DNA of 64,000 nucleotides from Psychromonas sp. MME1 (lineage in GTDB: Bacteria; Pseudomonadota; Gammaproteobacteria; Enterobacterales; Psychromonadaceae): the NCBI RefSeq assembly GCF_041080865.1, contig NZ_CP160906.1, positions 1,984,001 to 2,048,000 of the forward strand, read 5' to 3'. Numbering within the stretch: position 1 is the stretch's first letter; the number at the start of each line of letters is the position of its first letter. Below, piece after piece: positions 30,854 to 41,186 of the stretch. The translations under genes were made by a program, and so were the position numbers. Below the pieces are notes generated by a model. That model worked only from the letters and a program-made list of their open reading frames with translations, made no database searches and had not been told where the DNA came from.

Positions 30854-30893
30854 ATAAATGGGTCTTACTAACTGTACTTTTACAAAATAAAAG

Positions 30894-30969
30894 TGGTGGG
30901 CCGTGAAGGATTTGAACCTTCGACAAATGGATTAAAAGTCCACTGCTCTACCAACTGAGCTAACGGCCC
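30894..30969 (-). tRNA. tRNA-Lys (UUU), copy 3 in transcription order
   Basis: Intact 76-nt tRNA-Lys identical to its neighbours, with TTT anticodon and encoded CCA. It lies just upstream, in transcription order, of the decayed copy. Confidence 0.97.
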
Positions 30970-31011
30970 ACAAATGGGTCTTACTATTTTTACTTTTACA
31001 ATGCATAAAAG

Positions 31012-31087
31012 TGGTGGGCCGTGAAGGATTTGAACCTTCGACAAATGGATTAAAAGTCCACTGCTCTACCAACTGAGCTAACGGCCC
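31012..31087 (-). tRNA. tRNA-Lys (UUU), copy 2 in transcription order
   Basis: Intact 76-nt tRNA-Lys identical to its neighbours, with TTT anticodon and encoded CCA. Confidence 0.97.
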
Positions 31088-31125
31088 ATAAATGGGGTAT
31101 TACTATTATACTTTTACAATAAAAG

Positions 31126-31201
31126 TGGTGGGCCGTGAAGGATTTGAACCTTCGACAAATGGATTAAAAGTCCACTGCTCTACCAACTGAGCTAACGGCC
31201 C
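31126..31201 (-). tRNA. tRNA-Lys (UUU), first copy of the array
   Basis: Intact 76-nt tRNA-Lys, with TTT anticodon and encoded CCA. It is the promoter-proximal copy of an array that is probably processed from one transcript. Confidence 0.97.
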
Positions 31202-31333
31202 ATAAATGGGTCTTACTAATTTAGATTAGTTTGTACTTATCGATCATTTTAACCAATAAGTTAACACAAAAGAACCTTAAATTGAAAACAACCACCGTGA
31301 TATAACTCACAGGTCACGCTTCAACTGCGGCGT

Positions 31334-31361
31334 ATAATATAGAATTTTTTTAATAGCGCAA
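31334..31361 (-). promoter_or_regulatory. Probable promoter of the tRNA-Lys array
   Basis: On the minus strand: TTGCGC (31361-31356), a 16-base AT-rich spacer, TATTAT (31339-31334), then a GC-rich stretch ACGCCGC. A strong -10 followed by a GC-rich discriminator is typical of growth-rate-regulated stable RNA promoters. The leader to the first tRNA would be about 125 nt. Between cpoB and the array I see no gene. Confidence 0.5.
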
Positions 31362-31440
31362 CAAAAAAAAAAGCTTTTCGTTCTGCTTGCTGAGAAAACA
31401 AACAAAATCACCTAGTTCAGCAAAGTGCTCACCAATGTGA

Positions 31441-32181
31441 TCATAAAACTTTCAACCTCTCCTTCGACAATTCAGCGGCTGACGAGTTGGGATATTCAGC
31501 CACGGCTTTTTGATAAAAAACTTTCGCCGATGTTAGGTTCCCCAAATATTCATCGATAAGGCCAATTTTAAAAAGAGAATCAGCTCGCTTATTAGATTTA
31601 GGGTAATCATCTATAACAATTAAAAAGGCTGATCGCGCTTCATCACGCTTTTTCTGTTTATATAGCAATTGCCCTAACCAGTACTGTGCATTTGCAACAT
31701 ATTCTGATTTCGGGTAGTCAACTACAAAGGCCTCGAAGGCGGCAATCGCTTGTTGGTATTCTTTATTTACCAAGACAAGATCAACGGCACTTTGATAGGC
31801 AACTTGCTCATTTTTGCTTTCAGGTTTTACACTGTCAACATTTGCAACGGGTTGCAGCTTGGCTTTTTTCTGTTCTTCAATTAATTGATATAAATTACGT
31901 TGGCGATTTTCAATTTCTTCAATTTTATGATTAAAGACCTCGATATTACCTTGTAACATACTCATTTCTTGTGATAAAAGATCAAGCTGACTCTGCATCT
32001 TGACTTGCATTTTATTACGCGTCTCCAATAAGCGAGACAACTCATTTAGCTGCTTTTCTAACTCGCCATTAGTCGTATTTCCCGTACTTGACCTAAGGTC
32101 AGCCACAGGAGCCGCTGCAGATACAGGTAACGAGGATAAAGAGGCCAATAAGATGGCCATTGTATAGATTTTATATCTCAT
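31441..32181 (-). CDS. cpoB: CpoB (YbgF), periplasmic Tol-Pal coordinator
   Basis: 246 residues. A signal peptide (about 1-23, ending VSAAA) precedes a coiled-coil trimerisation region (about 35-95) and C-terminal TPR repeats (AYQSAVDLVLVNKEYQQAIAA; AQYWLGQLLYKQKKRDEARSA). CpoB links Tol-Pal constriction to septal peptidoglycan synthesis. It begins 10 bases after pal and ends the tol-pal operon. Confidence 0.94.
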   Translation of the reverse strand: MRYKIYTMAILLASLSSLPVSAAAPVADLRSSTGNTTNGELEKQLNELSRLLETRNKMQVKMQSQLDLLSQEMSMLQGNIEVFNHKIEEIENRQRNLYQLIEEQKKAKLQPVANVDSVKPESKNEQVAYQSAVDLVLVNKEYQQAIAAFEAFVVDYPKSEYVANAQYWLGQLLYKQKKRDEARSAFLIVIDDYPKSNKRADSLFKIGLIDEYLGNLTSAKVFYQKAVAEYPNSSAAELSKERLKVL

Positions 32182-32191
32182 AGGTAAAAAC

Positions 32192-32743
32192 TTAATAGGT
32201 TAATTCAGCACGACGATTTTCAGCCCAACCAGACTCATTATGTTCAAAATTAACAGGCTTTTCTTCACCATAACTTACAACTGAAATTTGCTTACTCATT
32301 ACCCCCATATTTTCTAAATAGGTAGCAACCGATGCTGCACGACGCTCTCCTAAAGCGATGTTATATTCAGGTGTCCCTTTGGCATCGGTATGCCCTTCGA
32401 TAACCACTACTTTTGCAGGGTGATCGATCAAAAATTTGGCATGAGCATCTAAAATTGTAGCAAATTGAGGTTTGATTGTTGCTGCATCAAAATCAAATAA
32501 AATAGTTGATTCTAAAATCGCTGAGGTATATTCCTTCACCATTATCTCTTCATCAGTTAATTCAATAACGTCACCAACTTCAATAGACTCAGTTTGCACT
32601 CCATTGTTATTTTCACTAGTGTTTGTAGCAGCTTGTTGCGATGCAGATTTTGTTGCTTCTGACTCAGTGGTAGAGCTACATGCCCCTAATGCCAACATAG
32701 GTAATGCAATTAATAAGCTTTTTGAAATCATAGTTAGGTTCAT
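32192..32743 (-). CDS. pal: Pal, peptidoglycan-associated lipoprotein
   Basis: 183 residues. The lipoprotein signal peptide has lipobox LGAC (Cys22). A Ser/Thr/Asn-rich linker leads to the OmpA-type peptidoglycan-binding domain: ILFDFDAATIKPQF, VVIEGHTDAKGTPEYNIALG, ERRAASVATYLENMGV, and the C-terminal ENRRAELTY. It anchors the outer membrane to peptidoglycan and binds TolB. Confidence 0.96.
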   Translation of the reverse strand: MNLTMISKSLLIALPMLALGACSSTTESEATKSASQQAATNTSENNNGVQTESIEVGDVIELTDEEIMVKEYTSAILESTILFDFDAATIKPQFATILDAHAKFLIDHPAKVVVIEGHTDAKGTPEYNIALGERRAASVATYLENMGVMSKQISVVSYGEEKPVNFEHNESGWAENRRAELTY

Positions 32744-32768
32744 ACTACTTCCTTATCGTTTGGTTGAA

Positions 32769-34088
32769 TTAATTTAAAAATGGAGACCAAGCTGGCGATT
32801 TAACTTCACCATTGAGCGCTGGTATATTAGCTTTAAAACGTCCATCCATAGATACCAGTGCTAATCCCTGCTTACCTTTATAAACCGTACTATAGATTAT
32901 CATACTACCATTAGGAGCAATACTTGGTGATTCATCTAGTTGGGTTTTAGTTAATGTTCTTAACTCACTTGAATTTAGGTCTTGTACTGATATTTTATAA
33001 TCACCTTGATGGCGAGTTACCACAACTAGACTATCACCATTGGGGGTAATTGTGCCACCTAAATTAACATCCCCCTGCCAAGTAACTCGTTTTATTTTCC
33101 CCGTTGCGAGTGTCACTTGATAGACCTGCGCTTTTCCGCCTCGTTCGGAGGTAAATACAAGACTTTGCCCATCGGGAGCCCAACTTGGTTCGGTATCAAT
33201 GACTCGACTTTTAGTGATACGGCGTAGCGCTTTAGTGGTCAGATTAATGGTATAAATATCTGGTTGCCCATCCTTTGAAAGAACGATTGCTAACTCTTTA
33301 CCATCGGGAGAAAAACTCGGTGCACCATTAATTTTAGGGTATTGAGTAATTAATTCGCGTTGCTGAGTAAACAGATCTTGCACCCAAATTTCTGAGCGAC
33401 GTTTCTCAAAACTGACATAGGCCAATTTACGCCCATCTGGCGACCAAGAAGGAGACATTATAGGTTGTTTAGAACGTAAAATGGTTTTTTCATTATAGCC
33501 ATCGTAATCGGAAATACGCAGTTGAAATGGATGCTCATCGTTTCTATCAACGGCGACATAGGCAATCTTAGTCGAAAAAGCGCCCTTAACACCGGTCAAT
33601 TTCTCATAAACAATATCACTGATTTTATGGGCTAACGGACGCAGTTGTTCTGTTTTTACAATACTTCGTCCTTGATCTAATAGAGGGTTATAACCTTCGA
33701 TATCAACATTACCTTTTACAACATCAAACAATTGATAACTTACAATATATTGTCCCGCATCTTGCGCAGCTTGGATCGTGCCAATAACAATCACTTCAAC
33801 CCCCGCTTTATGCCATAACGCATAATTAATATCTTCACTTTTAGAAGGTGTCTGCGGCATTTTAGCAATAGCGATAGCGTTAAATTGTCCACTGCGTTGC
33901 AAATCTGCGGCAATAATATCAGAGAGATTATCCGGTTTATCTCCTGCACCTACCCATTGAAAGGGGACCACGGCAACGGGTCTTGCACTATTAACCCCCT
34001 CCGTAATTAAAATTTCTAGACGCGCACTGACATTCGCTGAAAAAACAATAAAAAGAAAAGACAATATAAAACGATAAAACATGGACAA
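32769..34088 (-). CDS. tolB: TolB, periplasmic beta-propeller
   Basis: 439 residues. A signal peptide (about 1-22, SANVSA) is followed by an N-terminal domain (to about 165) that contacts TolA, then a six-bladed propeller with repeated SWSPDG, SFSPDG and SWAPDG blade motifs that binds Pal. Family length is normal. It follows tolA by 5 bases. Confidence 0.96.
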   Translation of the reverse strand: MSMFYRFILSFLFIVFSANVSARLEILITEGVNSARPVAVVPFQWVGAGDKPDNLSDIIAADLQRSGQFNAIAIAKMPQTPSKSEDINYALWHKAGVEVIVIGTIQAAQDAGQYIVSYQLFDVVKGNVDIEGYNPLLDQGRSIVKTEQLRPLAHKISDIVYEKLTGVKGAFSTKIAYVAVDRNDEHPFQLRISDYDGYNEKTILRSKQPIMSPSWSPDGRKLAYVSFEKRRSEIWVQDLFTQQRELITQYPKINGAPSFSPDGKELAIVLSKDGQPDIYTINLTTKALRRITKSRVIDTEPSWAPDGQSLVFTSERGGKAQVYQVTLATGKIKRVTWQGDVNLGGTITPNGDSLVVVTRHQGDYKISVQDLNSSELRTLTKTQLDESPSIAPNGSMIIYSTVYKGKQGLALVSMDGRFKANIPALNGEVKSPAWSPFLN

Positions 34089-34093
34089 CTCTC

Positions 34094-35089
34094 CTATAAA
34101 TCGGGATCTAAGGTTATATCAAAATCGCGAAACTGTAATGATATTTCAGGATCCTTTGGAATCGGTAATGTGCGCGCTTTTAGGGCTGCACGTTTGGCAG
34201 ATGCACATAACTTATCATCGCCTTTACTTTTATTTGCAGATAAGACTAAACCATCTGGAGCAAGACGAATAGCAAGCGTACATGTTTTACCTTTCATATC
34301 GGCATCAACTTGCCAATTTCGGCTGATTTTGTCTCGAATTAATGCTTCATAACGCTTAATTTCAGATAACTGCTTAGCACTTTGCGCACTAGAAAAAGCT
34401 TCTGCAAATTCATCTTCCATTAGCCTTTCCAATTCTGCTTTACGAAGACGCTCTTTTTCAGCAGCCTCTTTTTGTGCTTTCTCTTTCGCAGCCTTCTCCT
34501 GCGCCTCTTTTACTGCTTTCTCTTTGGCCGCTTTTTCCTGTGCTTCTTTAATCGCTTTCTCTTTGGCGGCCTTCTCCTGCGCCTCTTTTATTGCTTTCTC
34601 TTTCGCCGCTTTTTCCTGTGCTTCTTTAATTGCCTTCTCTTTCGCCGCTTTTTCCTGTGCTTCTTTTACTGCTTTCTCTTTCGCAGCCTTCTCCTGCGCC
34701 TCTTTAATCGCCTTCTCCTTTGCCGCCTTTTCCGTCGCTATCTTTTCAGCCTGTATACGCTCTGCTTCCTCTCTTTTACGTTCAGCTTGCGCTTTTTCTT
34801 CTTTTATTCTCTGTACTTCCCTTTGCTTGCGCAATGCTTCTTCCTTTTGCAAGCGCTCTTTTTCTTGACGAATTGCTTGTTGTTTTTTCTGTTCAGCTAA
34901 TATTTTATCTTTTTTTCGCTGCGCCAAATCATCAAACAATTTTTGTTCAACCAATGATGCATTAATAATATTTTCTTTCGGTTTATCCTTTGGCAAAGTA
35001 AATTCAATATTCATTAATAAAATACCGCCAACAATAAGATGTAACGCGACAGCTGTAATAAAAGCAATTATCGTTGTGCTATTTTTCAT
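34094..35089 (-). CDS. tolA: TolA, energy-transducing periplasm-spanning protein
   Basis: 331 residues. Domain I has one membrane helix (about 8-28). Domain II is a long Lys/Glu/Ala helix (about 50-225) with seven near-identical 13-residue repeats. Domain III (about 235-331) has the two Cys residues seen in [13 protein letters not shown] and [12 protein letters not shown]. TolA connects TolQ-TolR to TolB-Pal. It overlaps tolR by 4 bases. Repeat number probably varies between strains. Confidence 0.95.
   Translation of the reverse strand: MKNSTTIIAFITAVALHLIVGGILLMNIEFTLPKDKPKENIINASLVEQKLFDDLAQRKKDKILAEQKKQQAIRQEKERLQKEEALRKQREVQRIKEEKAQAERKREEAERIQAEKIATEKAAKEKAIKEAQEKAAKEKAVKEAQEKAAKEKAIKEAQEKAAKEKAIKEAQEKAAKEKAIKEAQEKAAKEKAVKEAQEKAAKEKAQKEAAEKERLRKAELERLMEDEFAEAFSSAQSAKQLSEIKRYEALIRDKISRNWQVDADMKGKTCTLAIRLAPDGLVLSANKSKGDDKLCASAKRAALKARTLPIPKDPEISLQFRDFDITLDPDL
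34460..34732 (-). repeat. Seven tandem 39-bp units coding the TolA helix
   Basis: Residues 120-210 of TolA consist of seven units of [13 protein letters not shown] (x is I, V or Q), the last ending KEAA. At DNA level the units are similar but use different synonymous codons (GAGGCG or GAAGCA), so some may have spread by duplication of adjacent units. Recombination and assembly collapse are both possible here. Confidence 0.95.
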
Positions 35090-35529
35090 TCGTCCTCAGG
35101 CTCTGTCATTAATCCTAGCGAAGGGACTCCCGCTTCTTGCAATAGCACCATTAAATCAATGACTGATTTATAGGGCACATCACCATCCCCTTTGACGACA
35201 AATTGTGCATTTTTATCAAGCGCCAATTGAGCACTCACTAACGCCTTCATTTCCGAGGCCTGAAGAGGCGTTTTAACACTCTCACCAACATTAAGATAAT
35301 AACGCCCTTGTTTATCAATAGAGGCAATCAGTGGCGGTTTACTATCTTCAGATAAAGGCTCTGCGGCAGCTTGTGGCAAATCGACTTTAACGCCTTGCGT
35401 GATTAACGGGGCTGTAACCATAAAAATAATTAACAAAACCAACATTACATCGATATAAGGAACAACATTAATTTCAGCAATAACGCGGCGTCTTTTCGGG
35501 TTTCGATAAGAATATTGCATGCTCATCAC
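35086..35529 (-). CDS. tolR: TolR, ExbD-type stator subunit
   Basis: 147 residues. It has one membrane helix (about 24-44) with the conserved Asp in [20 protein letters not shown], and a periplasmic domain ([31 protein letters not shown]). Together with TolQ it uses the proton gradient to energise TolA. The start overlaps tolQ by 4 bases. Confidence 0.95.
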   Translation of the reverse strand: MMSMQYSYRNPKRRRVIAEINVVPYIDVMLVLLIIFMVTAPLITQGVKVDLPQAAAEPLSEDSKPPLIASIDKQGRYYLNVGESVKTPLQASEMKALVSAQLALDKNAQFVVKGDGDVPYKSVIDLMVLLQEAGVPSLGLMTEPEDE

Positions 35530-36209
35530 TCATTCTCATTCATGGATTGGCGGTGCAGAATCGAGGTAAAATCTTCCATTAAATTAATATAAGCAGTTTC
35601 TAATGAAGCAACTTGTGTGGAAAAACGGTTGTAGGCCATAACGGCAGGGATCGCAGCAAAGAGGCCCATAGCTGTAGCAATAAGCGCTTCGGCAATTCCT
35701 GGTGCAACCATTGCTAATGTTGCTTGTTGAACTTGTCCAAGTGCAATAAAGGAGTTCATTATCCCCCATACTGTGCCAAACAATCCTATGTAGGGGCTGA
35801 TTGAACCGATAGTAGCAAGCACTGGCAAACCTTTCTCCAACTCATCGATTTCACGTGATAAGGTGACTCGCATAGCACGATGTGCCCCTTCGGTAACACT
35901 GTCAACATTGCGTCCAGGAATACGATGTAAACGAGAAAACTCTTTAAAACCACTATAAAATATTTTTTCACTCCCTACGATTCGTTCGCTACGAGCAGCC
36001 GTTTCTTTATACAGGCGACTCAAATCATGCCCTGACCAAAACCGTTCTTCAAAATGCTGCAACGATATTTTCGCGGCATTAATGACCCTTGTACGCGAAA
36101 AAATGAGTGTCCACGAATAGATAGACATAGCTAATAATAACAACATAACAAACTTCACAAGCCAACTGGCTTGCAAAAATAGACCTATAAAAGACATATC
36201 AGCGTGCAC
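35526..36209 (-). CDS. tolQ: TolQ, ExbB/MotA-type channel subunit
   Basis: 227 residues with three membrane helices (about 12-32, 134-157, 169-190). The family motif is [20 protein letters not shown], followed by [22 protein letters not shown]. It forms the proton channel with TolR. It overlaps ybgC by 11 bases. Confidence 0.96.
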   Translation of the reverse strand: MHADMSFIGLFLQASWLVKFVMLLLLAMSIYSWTLIFSRTRVINAAKISLQHFEERFWSGHDLSRLYKETAARSERIVGSEKIFYSGFKEFSRLHRIPGRNVDSVTEGAHRAMRVTLSREIDELEKGLPVLATIGSISPYIGLFGTVWGIMNSFIALGQVQQATLAMVAPGIAEALIATAMGLFAAIPAVMAYNRFSTQVASLETAYINLMEDFTSILHRQSMNENE

Positions 36210-36603
36210 TGGACATTACCTCTAGTATTTCAGCCGGAATAGCTGTGGGTTTCATTTTCTGTAAATTAACACAGGCGATTAAAGTTGTCGCTTGACAAAG
36301 CAGTTCGCCATTTTCATTGACAATAGTTTGCTTAAAAATGATGCTTGCTTTTCGATAAGAAAGCACCTCGGTATTAACATGGATCAGCTGATTGAATCGT
36401 GCTGATTTTACGCAATCCATGTCAACTTTTTTTACCACAAAAGCAATATCTTGTGCCAATAAAGTATCTTGTTCTATCGAGGCTTCACGCAAACACTCTG
36501 TTCGGCCTCGCTCAAAAAATTTTAAATAATTAGCATAATAAACGACACCACCGGCATCAGTATCTTCGTAATAAATTCGTACGGGTAATGTTGAGCTTAA
36601 CAC
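36199..36603 (-). CDS. ybgC: YbgC, acyl-CoA thioesterase of the Tol-Pal operon
   Basis: A 134-residue hotdog-fold protein. The catalytic Asp region is [20 protein letters not shown], followed by ERGRTECLR. Homologues hydrolyse short-chain acyl-CoA or interact with phospholipid enzymes. It is the first gene of ybgC-tolQRAB-pal-cpoB, preceded by about 95 bases and then the cydX terminator. Confidence 0.94.
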   Translation of the reverse strand: MLSSTLPVRIYYEDTDAGGVVYYANYLKFFERGRTECLREASIEQDTLLAQDIAFVVKKVDMDCVKSARFNQLIHVNTEVLSYRKASIIFKQTIVNENGELLCQATTLIACVNLQKMKPTAIPAEILEVMSSAR

Positions 36604-36695
36604 GTCTTTCCCTCTTTGCTAAAAATAGCTTTCAAAGCTACTACAAAAGACTTTTTTTGTCGAATTATCTCTTTGTCGTCACCTTATTTTGTCAC

Positions 36696-36726
36696 AAAAA
36701 AAAGAGCCTGTCCGGCTCTTTTTTAT
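36696..36726 (-). terminator. Rho-independent terminator after cydX
   Basis: An inverted repeat, AAAAAGAGCC, loop of five, GGCTCTTTTT, with a run of eight T after the stem on the minus strand. It ends the cydABX unit before ybgC. The A-run on the other side makes it potentially bidirectional. Confidence 0.88.
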
Positions 36727-36747
36727 TTTTAAATCAGCAATGATGAA

Positions 36748-36876
36748 TTAACTGTTATCGCTATCATTTTGCTTTTCAGCAAGCTCATTAGTTTCCACTT
36801 GCTCTAGCCATAAGCCATTGATAATACCAAATGAACAGGCTAATAGTACACCTAAAATCCACGCAAAATACCACAT
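36748..36876 (-). CDS. cydX: CydX, small subunit of cytochrome bd oxidase
   Basis: 42 residues: MWYFAWILGVLLACSFGIIN, then GLWLEQVETNELAEKQND and a short end. One membrane helix with the conserved N-terminal MWYFAWILG and the internal N-G-L-W-L-E motif identify CydX (YbgT). It stabilises haem binding in CydAB. It sits 18 bases after the true end of cydB and is followed by a terminator; ybgE, often next, is absent. Confidence 0.94.
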   Translation of the reverse strand: MWYFAWILGVLLACSFGIINGLWLEQVETNELAEKQNDSDNS

Positions 36877-36894
36877 ATATTTCCCCTAAATTTC

Positions 36895-38032
36895 TTAATA
36901 AGCTGAATGTTTATATTTAGCCATATATTGCTTACCTAAACGCCCAAACATTTTTATATAACCCCATGAGGTATAAAGAGAACGATAGGCAAAAAGATAA
37001 CAGCAGCAATAGTCATAATATTCAGCGTCATCTCACTTGATACCGCATCCCACACAGTAAAGCTCATACTCGGATTAATGCTTGATGGCATCACAAATGG
37101 GAAAATACTCAATGCAAAGGTCATCAATACTGCCGCTTGTGTCAAGCTAGTAAATAAAAATGCAAAGCCTGCTCGGTTAAATTTAGTCGCAATAACGGCT
37201 AACAGCGGCAGTAATAATCCCAACGCAGGCGCTAACATCATTATTGGGTATTTCTCATAGTTCAAGAACCATGCTCCCGCCTGTAGTTCAGCTGTTTTTA
37301 ATAATGGATTAGAGGGGCCATTAAGATCGCCAATCGCGGTGATCACATAACCATCAATACCGTAATATAACCAAACACCTGCAATAGCAAATAACAGAAC
37401 AGCTAATGGCGCGACAACAAAAATAACACGTCGAGCACGTGCATGTAACTCATCTTCGGTTTTCATCTGTAACCAAGCAGCACCTTGCATCACAAATAAC
37501 ATTAAGCTGAATACCCCCACCAATAACGCAAAGGGATTAAGCAGGGCAAAAAAGCTTCCTAAATACTGTGCACGTAAAAAATCATCAAGTACAAAAGGGA
37601 TCCCCTGCAATAAATTAGCAAAAGCGACACCAAAAACAATTGGTGGCACCGTACTACCTGCAAAGATCCCCAGTCCCAGCTTTTACGCCAGCGAGAGCTT
37701 TCTAGTTTACTACGGTAATCAAAACCAACGGGCCTGAAGAATAATGAGAATAAAGTCAGCATCATAGCAATATAGAAACCAGAAAAAGCAGTCGCATAAA
37801 CAGCAGGCCAAGCTGCAAAAACAGCCCCCGCAGCTAACACTAGCCAGACCTGATTACCTTCCCAATGTGGCGCAATACTATTTATCATAATACGTCGTTC
37901 ATCATCGGTTTTTCCGATAACAGGCAGCAATGTACCGACTCCCATATCGAAACCATCAGTGATAACAAAACCAATCAACAATACGCCAATCAGTAACCAC
38001 CAAAGTAATTTTAACGTTTCATAATCAAACAT
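36895..38032 (-). pseudogene. cydB: CydB, cytochrome bd oxidase subunit II, with two frameshifts
   Basis: The full protein (379 residues if repaired) is spread over three frames. Frame 1, [20 protein letters not shown] to RWRKSWDWG, breaks at a GGGG run (37668-37671), where a fifth G would give [18 protein letters not shown]. Frame 2 runs to IFLPIVLF and breaks at a TTT run (36975-36977), where a fourth T gives FYTSWGYIKMFGRLGKQ. Frame 3 ends in YKHSAY at 36895. All segments are conserved and hydrophobic as expected. Two undercalled homopolymers in one oxidase gene point to sequencing error. Confidence 0.9.
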
Positions 38033-38040
38033 AATAATTC

Positions 38041-39609
38041 CTATCCCTTTTGTTCTGTTCTATTTTCTGGTTGTTCAAAATGGTAACGACCGGTTTTCAA
38101 ACTACTTGGACCTAGACGTGCAAAACGGAACATTAAAAACATCTCAGCGACCAACAGTATGGTGTAGAAAGCGGCAATAGAGATAATACTAAACCAGATC
38201 TGCTCAATCGAAACGCCTGAAACACCTATAGATGTTGGTAATATTTCAGCAATAGCCCATGGTTGACGCCCATACTCAGCAACAAACCAACCAGCTTCGG
38301 CTGCAATCCAAGGTAGTGGTAAACTGTACAAACATATTTTTAAAAATAGCTTATTTTCACCAATACGATGACGGGCAGATTGATAGAAAGCGAATAAGAA
38401 AATGAACAGCATAACAATACCGCAGCCAACCATAATACGGAATGACCAAAACATTGGAGCTACTTCAGGAATACTGTCATTAACAGCCATTTGAATTTGC
38501 TCTTCCGTGGCATCAACGACATTTGGCGCATATATTTTCAACAGCAAACCGTAACCTAAATCACTTTTTGCAGCTTCGAAAGCAGCTCTTGTTTCATCTG
38601 AAGTATCACCCGCACGCAAAGCTTCAAGATATTGATAAGCAATCATACCATTACGAATACGCACTTCATGCTCAGCCATTAAATCTTTTAAGCCTGTCAC
38701 TTCTTCATCCAAAGAGCGCGTTGCAATAATCCCTAATGCATAAGGAATTTTAATCGCGTAATCGGTGCGCTGCTCTTCTTGATTAGGTAAACCTATCATC
38801 GTAAAAGCAGCTGGTGCAGGATGAGTCTCCCATTCAGACTCTATCGCTGCTAACTTCACTTTTTGCACATCACCTACTTCATAGCCACTTTCATCACCAA
38901 GCACAATGGTCGATAAAATCCCAGCCAAACCAAATGCTGCTGCTATTGCAAAAGATCGCTTAGCAAAACCAATATCACGCCCTTTCAGTAAATAATAAGC
39001 ACTAATCGCTAAGACGAACACGGCGCCCGTTGTATAACCAGAAGCCACCGTATGAACAAATTTAACCTGTGCGACTGGATTAAATACTAATTCAGCAAAG
39101 CTGGTCATTTCCATACGCATGGTTTCATAGTTAAATTCAGCACCAACCGGATTTTGCATCCAGCCATTAGCCACCAGAATCCACAGTGCGGACATACTCG
39201 AGCCTAATGCAACTAACCAAGTTGCAGTTAAATGCTGTACTTTGCTTAATCTATCCCAACCAAAGAAAAACAGGCCAACAAAGGTTGATTCTAAGAAAAA
39301 TGCCATCATACCTTCAATGGCAAGAGGCGCACCAAATACATCCCCAACGTAATGGGAATAATAAGCCCAGTTAGTCCCGAACTGGAACTCCATAGTAAGA
39401 CCCGTTGCCACACCAAGCGCAAAATTAATACCGAACAATTTGCCCCAAAACTTGGTCATGTCCTTATATATTTCTTTATTTGTCATCACATAAAGTGATT
39501 CCATTATCGCTAAGATCCAAGCCAGACCTAATGTTAATGGTACAAATAAGAAATGATACATAGCGGTCATCGCAAACTGAAATCGCGATAGATCTACAAT
39601 GTCATCCAT
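38041..39609 (-). CDS. cydA: CydA, cytochrome bd oxidase subunit I
   Basis: 522 residues with about nine membrane helices. His19 in [16 protein letters not shown] is the expected haem ligand, and the signature [14 protein letters not shown] follows the Q-loop. The Q-loop region (about 255-385) is of the long type. It oxidises quinol and reduces oxygen, generating a proton gradient at low oxygen. It starts the cydABX unit. Confidence 0.96.
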   Translation of the reverse strand: MDDIVDLSRFQFAMTAMYHFLFVPLTLGLAWILAIMESLYVMTNKEIYKDMTKFWGKLFGINFALGVATGLTMEFQFGTNWAYYSHYVGDVFGAPLAIEGMMAFFLESTFVGLFFFGWDRLSKVQHLTATWLVALGSSMSALWILVANGWMQNPVGAEFNYETMRMEMTSFAELVFNPVAQVKFVHTVASGYTTGAVFVLAISAYYLLKGRDIGFAKRSFAIAAAFGLAGILSTIVLGDESGYEVGDVQKVKLAAIESEWETHPAPAAFTMIGLPNQEEQRTDYAIKIPYALGIIATRSLDEEVTGLKDLMAEHEVRIRNGMIAYQYLEALRAGDTSDETRAAFEAAKSDLGYGLLLKIYAPNVVDATEEQIQMAVNDSIPEVAPMFWSFRIMVGCGIVMLFIFLFAFYQSARHRIGENKLFLKICLYSLPLPWIAAEAGWFVAEYGRQPWAIAEILPTSIGVSGVSIEQIWFSIISIAAFYTILLVAEMFLMFRFARLGPSSLKTGRYHFEQPENRTEQKG

Positions 39610-39857
39610 CTATTTTTCTCCTAAAGTTAATTTTTAATAAATTATGAAATATTTAAATTATTTATCTATATAGGGCATCCCTAATAAGATATTCGACATA
39701 AAAGAAACAAGCTCAAAAACGACTGATATTAAATTTTAATATAATAATTATTTGATAATTTTAATACCATTGTAGTTTTTTAAGTAAAAGAAAAATTCCT
39801 TTTCGTCACAATCACACTATCGTTCAAGTCTTCGCTAGATTAAATAAAAAGCTATAT

Positions 39858-39873
39858 TGTTAACGATATGTTA
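39858..39873 (-). promoter_or_regulatory. Candidate ArcA site upstream of cydA
   Basis: Two direct repeats of TGTTA start 11 bases apart (TGTTAACGATATGTTA), matching the GTTA-type direct repeat used by ArcA. It lies about 250 bases before the cydA start, in the 529-base gap between cydA and ruvB, which holds no gene that I can see. Activation of cyd by ArcA is known in E. coli. Confidence 0.5.
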
Positions 39874-39959
39874 AAATATGATGTAAATAACCACTTTCAT
39901 TAACAATCAATAAACATCAAAGGGTTGCACTGATAATAATTACATTTATACAAGTGAAT

Positions 39960-39973
39960 TTGATTTAGATCAA
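39960..39973. promoter_or_regulatory. Candidate FNR box upstream of cydA
   Basis: TTGATTTAGATCAA is an exact match to the FNR consensus TTGAT-N4-ATCAA. It lies about 350 bases from the cydA start and about 165 bases beyond the ruvB stop. Oxygen-responsive control of cyd by FNR is well known in enteric bacteria; use here is inferred. Confidence 0.65.
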
Positions 39974-40138
39974 GTTAGATATTGAGTAAGAAATTATCAC
40001 CGCGCAACTGTAATCGCGAATCTATTCATTGAAGTATCAGAGGTATGATTCAAAACGAAATATACTCAAATTAATGACATGTTGATACCGTAACATTAGC
40101 TAATAGGGGTCAAATAGCAACACGTCTCCCCTTCCTAA

Positions 40139-41152
40139 TTAACGAGATGTTTCTGGCTTATCAAATCCAAAATGCAAATAGGTTCGGTTAGTGGCAATGC
40201 GACCACGAGGTGTGCGTTGTAAAAAACCTTGCTGAATTAAATAGGGCTCAAGCACATCTTCAATCGTCTCTTTCTCTTCCCCTATTGCCGCAGCTAAATT
40301 ATCCAAACCAACGGGGCCTCCTTGAAAGGTATCTAAAATAGCGAGCAGGAGTTTTCTATCCATATAATCAAACCCCTGATTATCAACCTCAAGCATATCC
40401 AACGCTTGTTTAGCAATCTCATCGTTAATCACCGTCACATTTTTGACTTGCGCAAAATCTCGCACTCGACGTAGCAGACGATTGGCAATACGTGGTGTAC
40501 CACGAGACCGTTTTGCAACTTCAATTGCCCCCGATTCATCCATCTTCAGTAGCAGATGATTCGCGCTTCGTAAGACGATCCGAGTTAATGATTTTAAATC
40601 GTAATATTCAAGGCGTTGTACAATACCAAAACGATCCCGTAATGGTGAAGTCAAGGAACCAGCACGGGTCGTGGCACCAATTAATGTAAAGGGGGGAAGA
40701 TCAAGTTTAATAGAGCGCGCAGCGGGCCCTTCACCGATCATAATATCGAGTTGATAGTCCTCCATTGCAGGATATAAAATCTCTTCGACCATGGGGCTTA
40801 AACGATGTATTTCATCAATAAACAAGACATCGTTCTCTTCAAGGTTCGTTAATAGTGCCGCTAAATCACCCGCTTTTTCTAAAATAGGCCCCGAAGTGGT
40901 TTTAATATTCACTTGTAGTTCGTTCGCGACAATGTGCGATAGTGTTGTTTTACCCAGACCAGGAGGACCAAATATCAATAGGTGATCTAGCGCCTCGCTG
41001 CGCTGACGTGCCGCTTCAATAAAAATTTCCATCTGACAATTTACTTGTGGTTGACCTTCATAGTCTGCTAATAATTTCGGTCGAATGGCACGATCCACAA
41101 AAGTATCATCAATTTTTTCTTGGCCGGAAATCAGGCGATCTTGTTCAATCAT
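40139..41152 (-). CDS. ruvB: RuvB, Holliday junction branch-migration ATPase
   Basis: 337 residues. Walker A is [10 protein letters not shown], Walker B is [10 protein letters not shown], sensor 1 is [10 protein letters not shown], and the C-terminal winged helix ([18 protein letters not shown]) is complete. The hexamer drives migration with RuvA. It starts 34 bases after ruvA. Confidence 0.97.
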   Translation of the reverse strand: MIEQDRLISGQEKIDDTFVDRAIRPKLLADYEGQPQVNCQMEIFIEAARQRSEALDHLLIFGPPGLGKTTLSHIVANELQVNIKTTSGPILEKAGDLAALLTNLEENDVLFIDEIHRLSPMVEEILYPAMEDYQLDIMIGEGPAARSIKLDLPPFTLIGATTRAGSLTSPLRDRFGIVQRLEYYDLKSLTRIVLRSANHLLLKMDESGAIEVAKRSRGTPRIANRLLRRVRDFAQVKNVTVINDEIAKQALDMLEVDNQGFDYMDRKLLLAILDTFQGGPVGLDNLAAAIGEEKETIEDVLEPYLIQQGFLQRTPRGRIATNRTYLHFGFDKPETSR

Positions 41153-41186
41153 TATTTACTCTTAATTATATTCGCAGTGATAGCAC

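Noticed and set aside
34472-34900. Long plus-strand frames rich in Phe and Leu opposite tolA
   Set aside because: They come from the reverse complement of the Lys/Glu/Ala repeats and have no start signal or family likeness.
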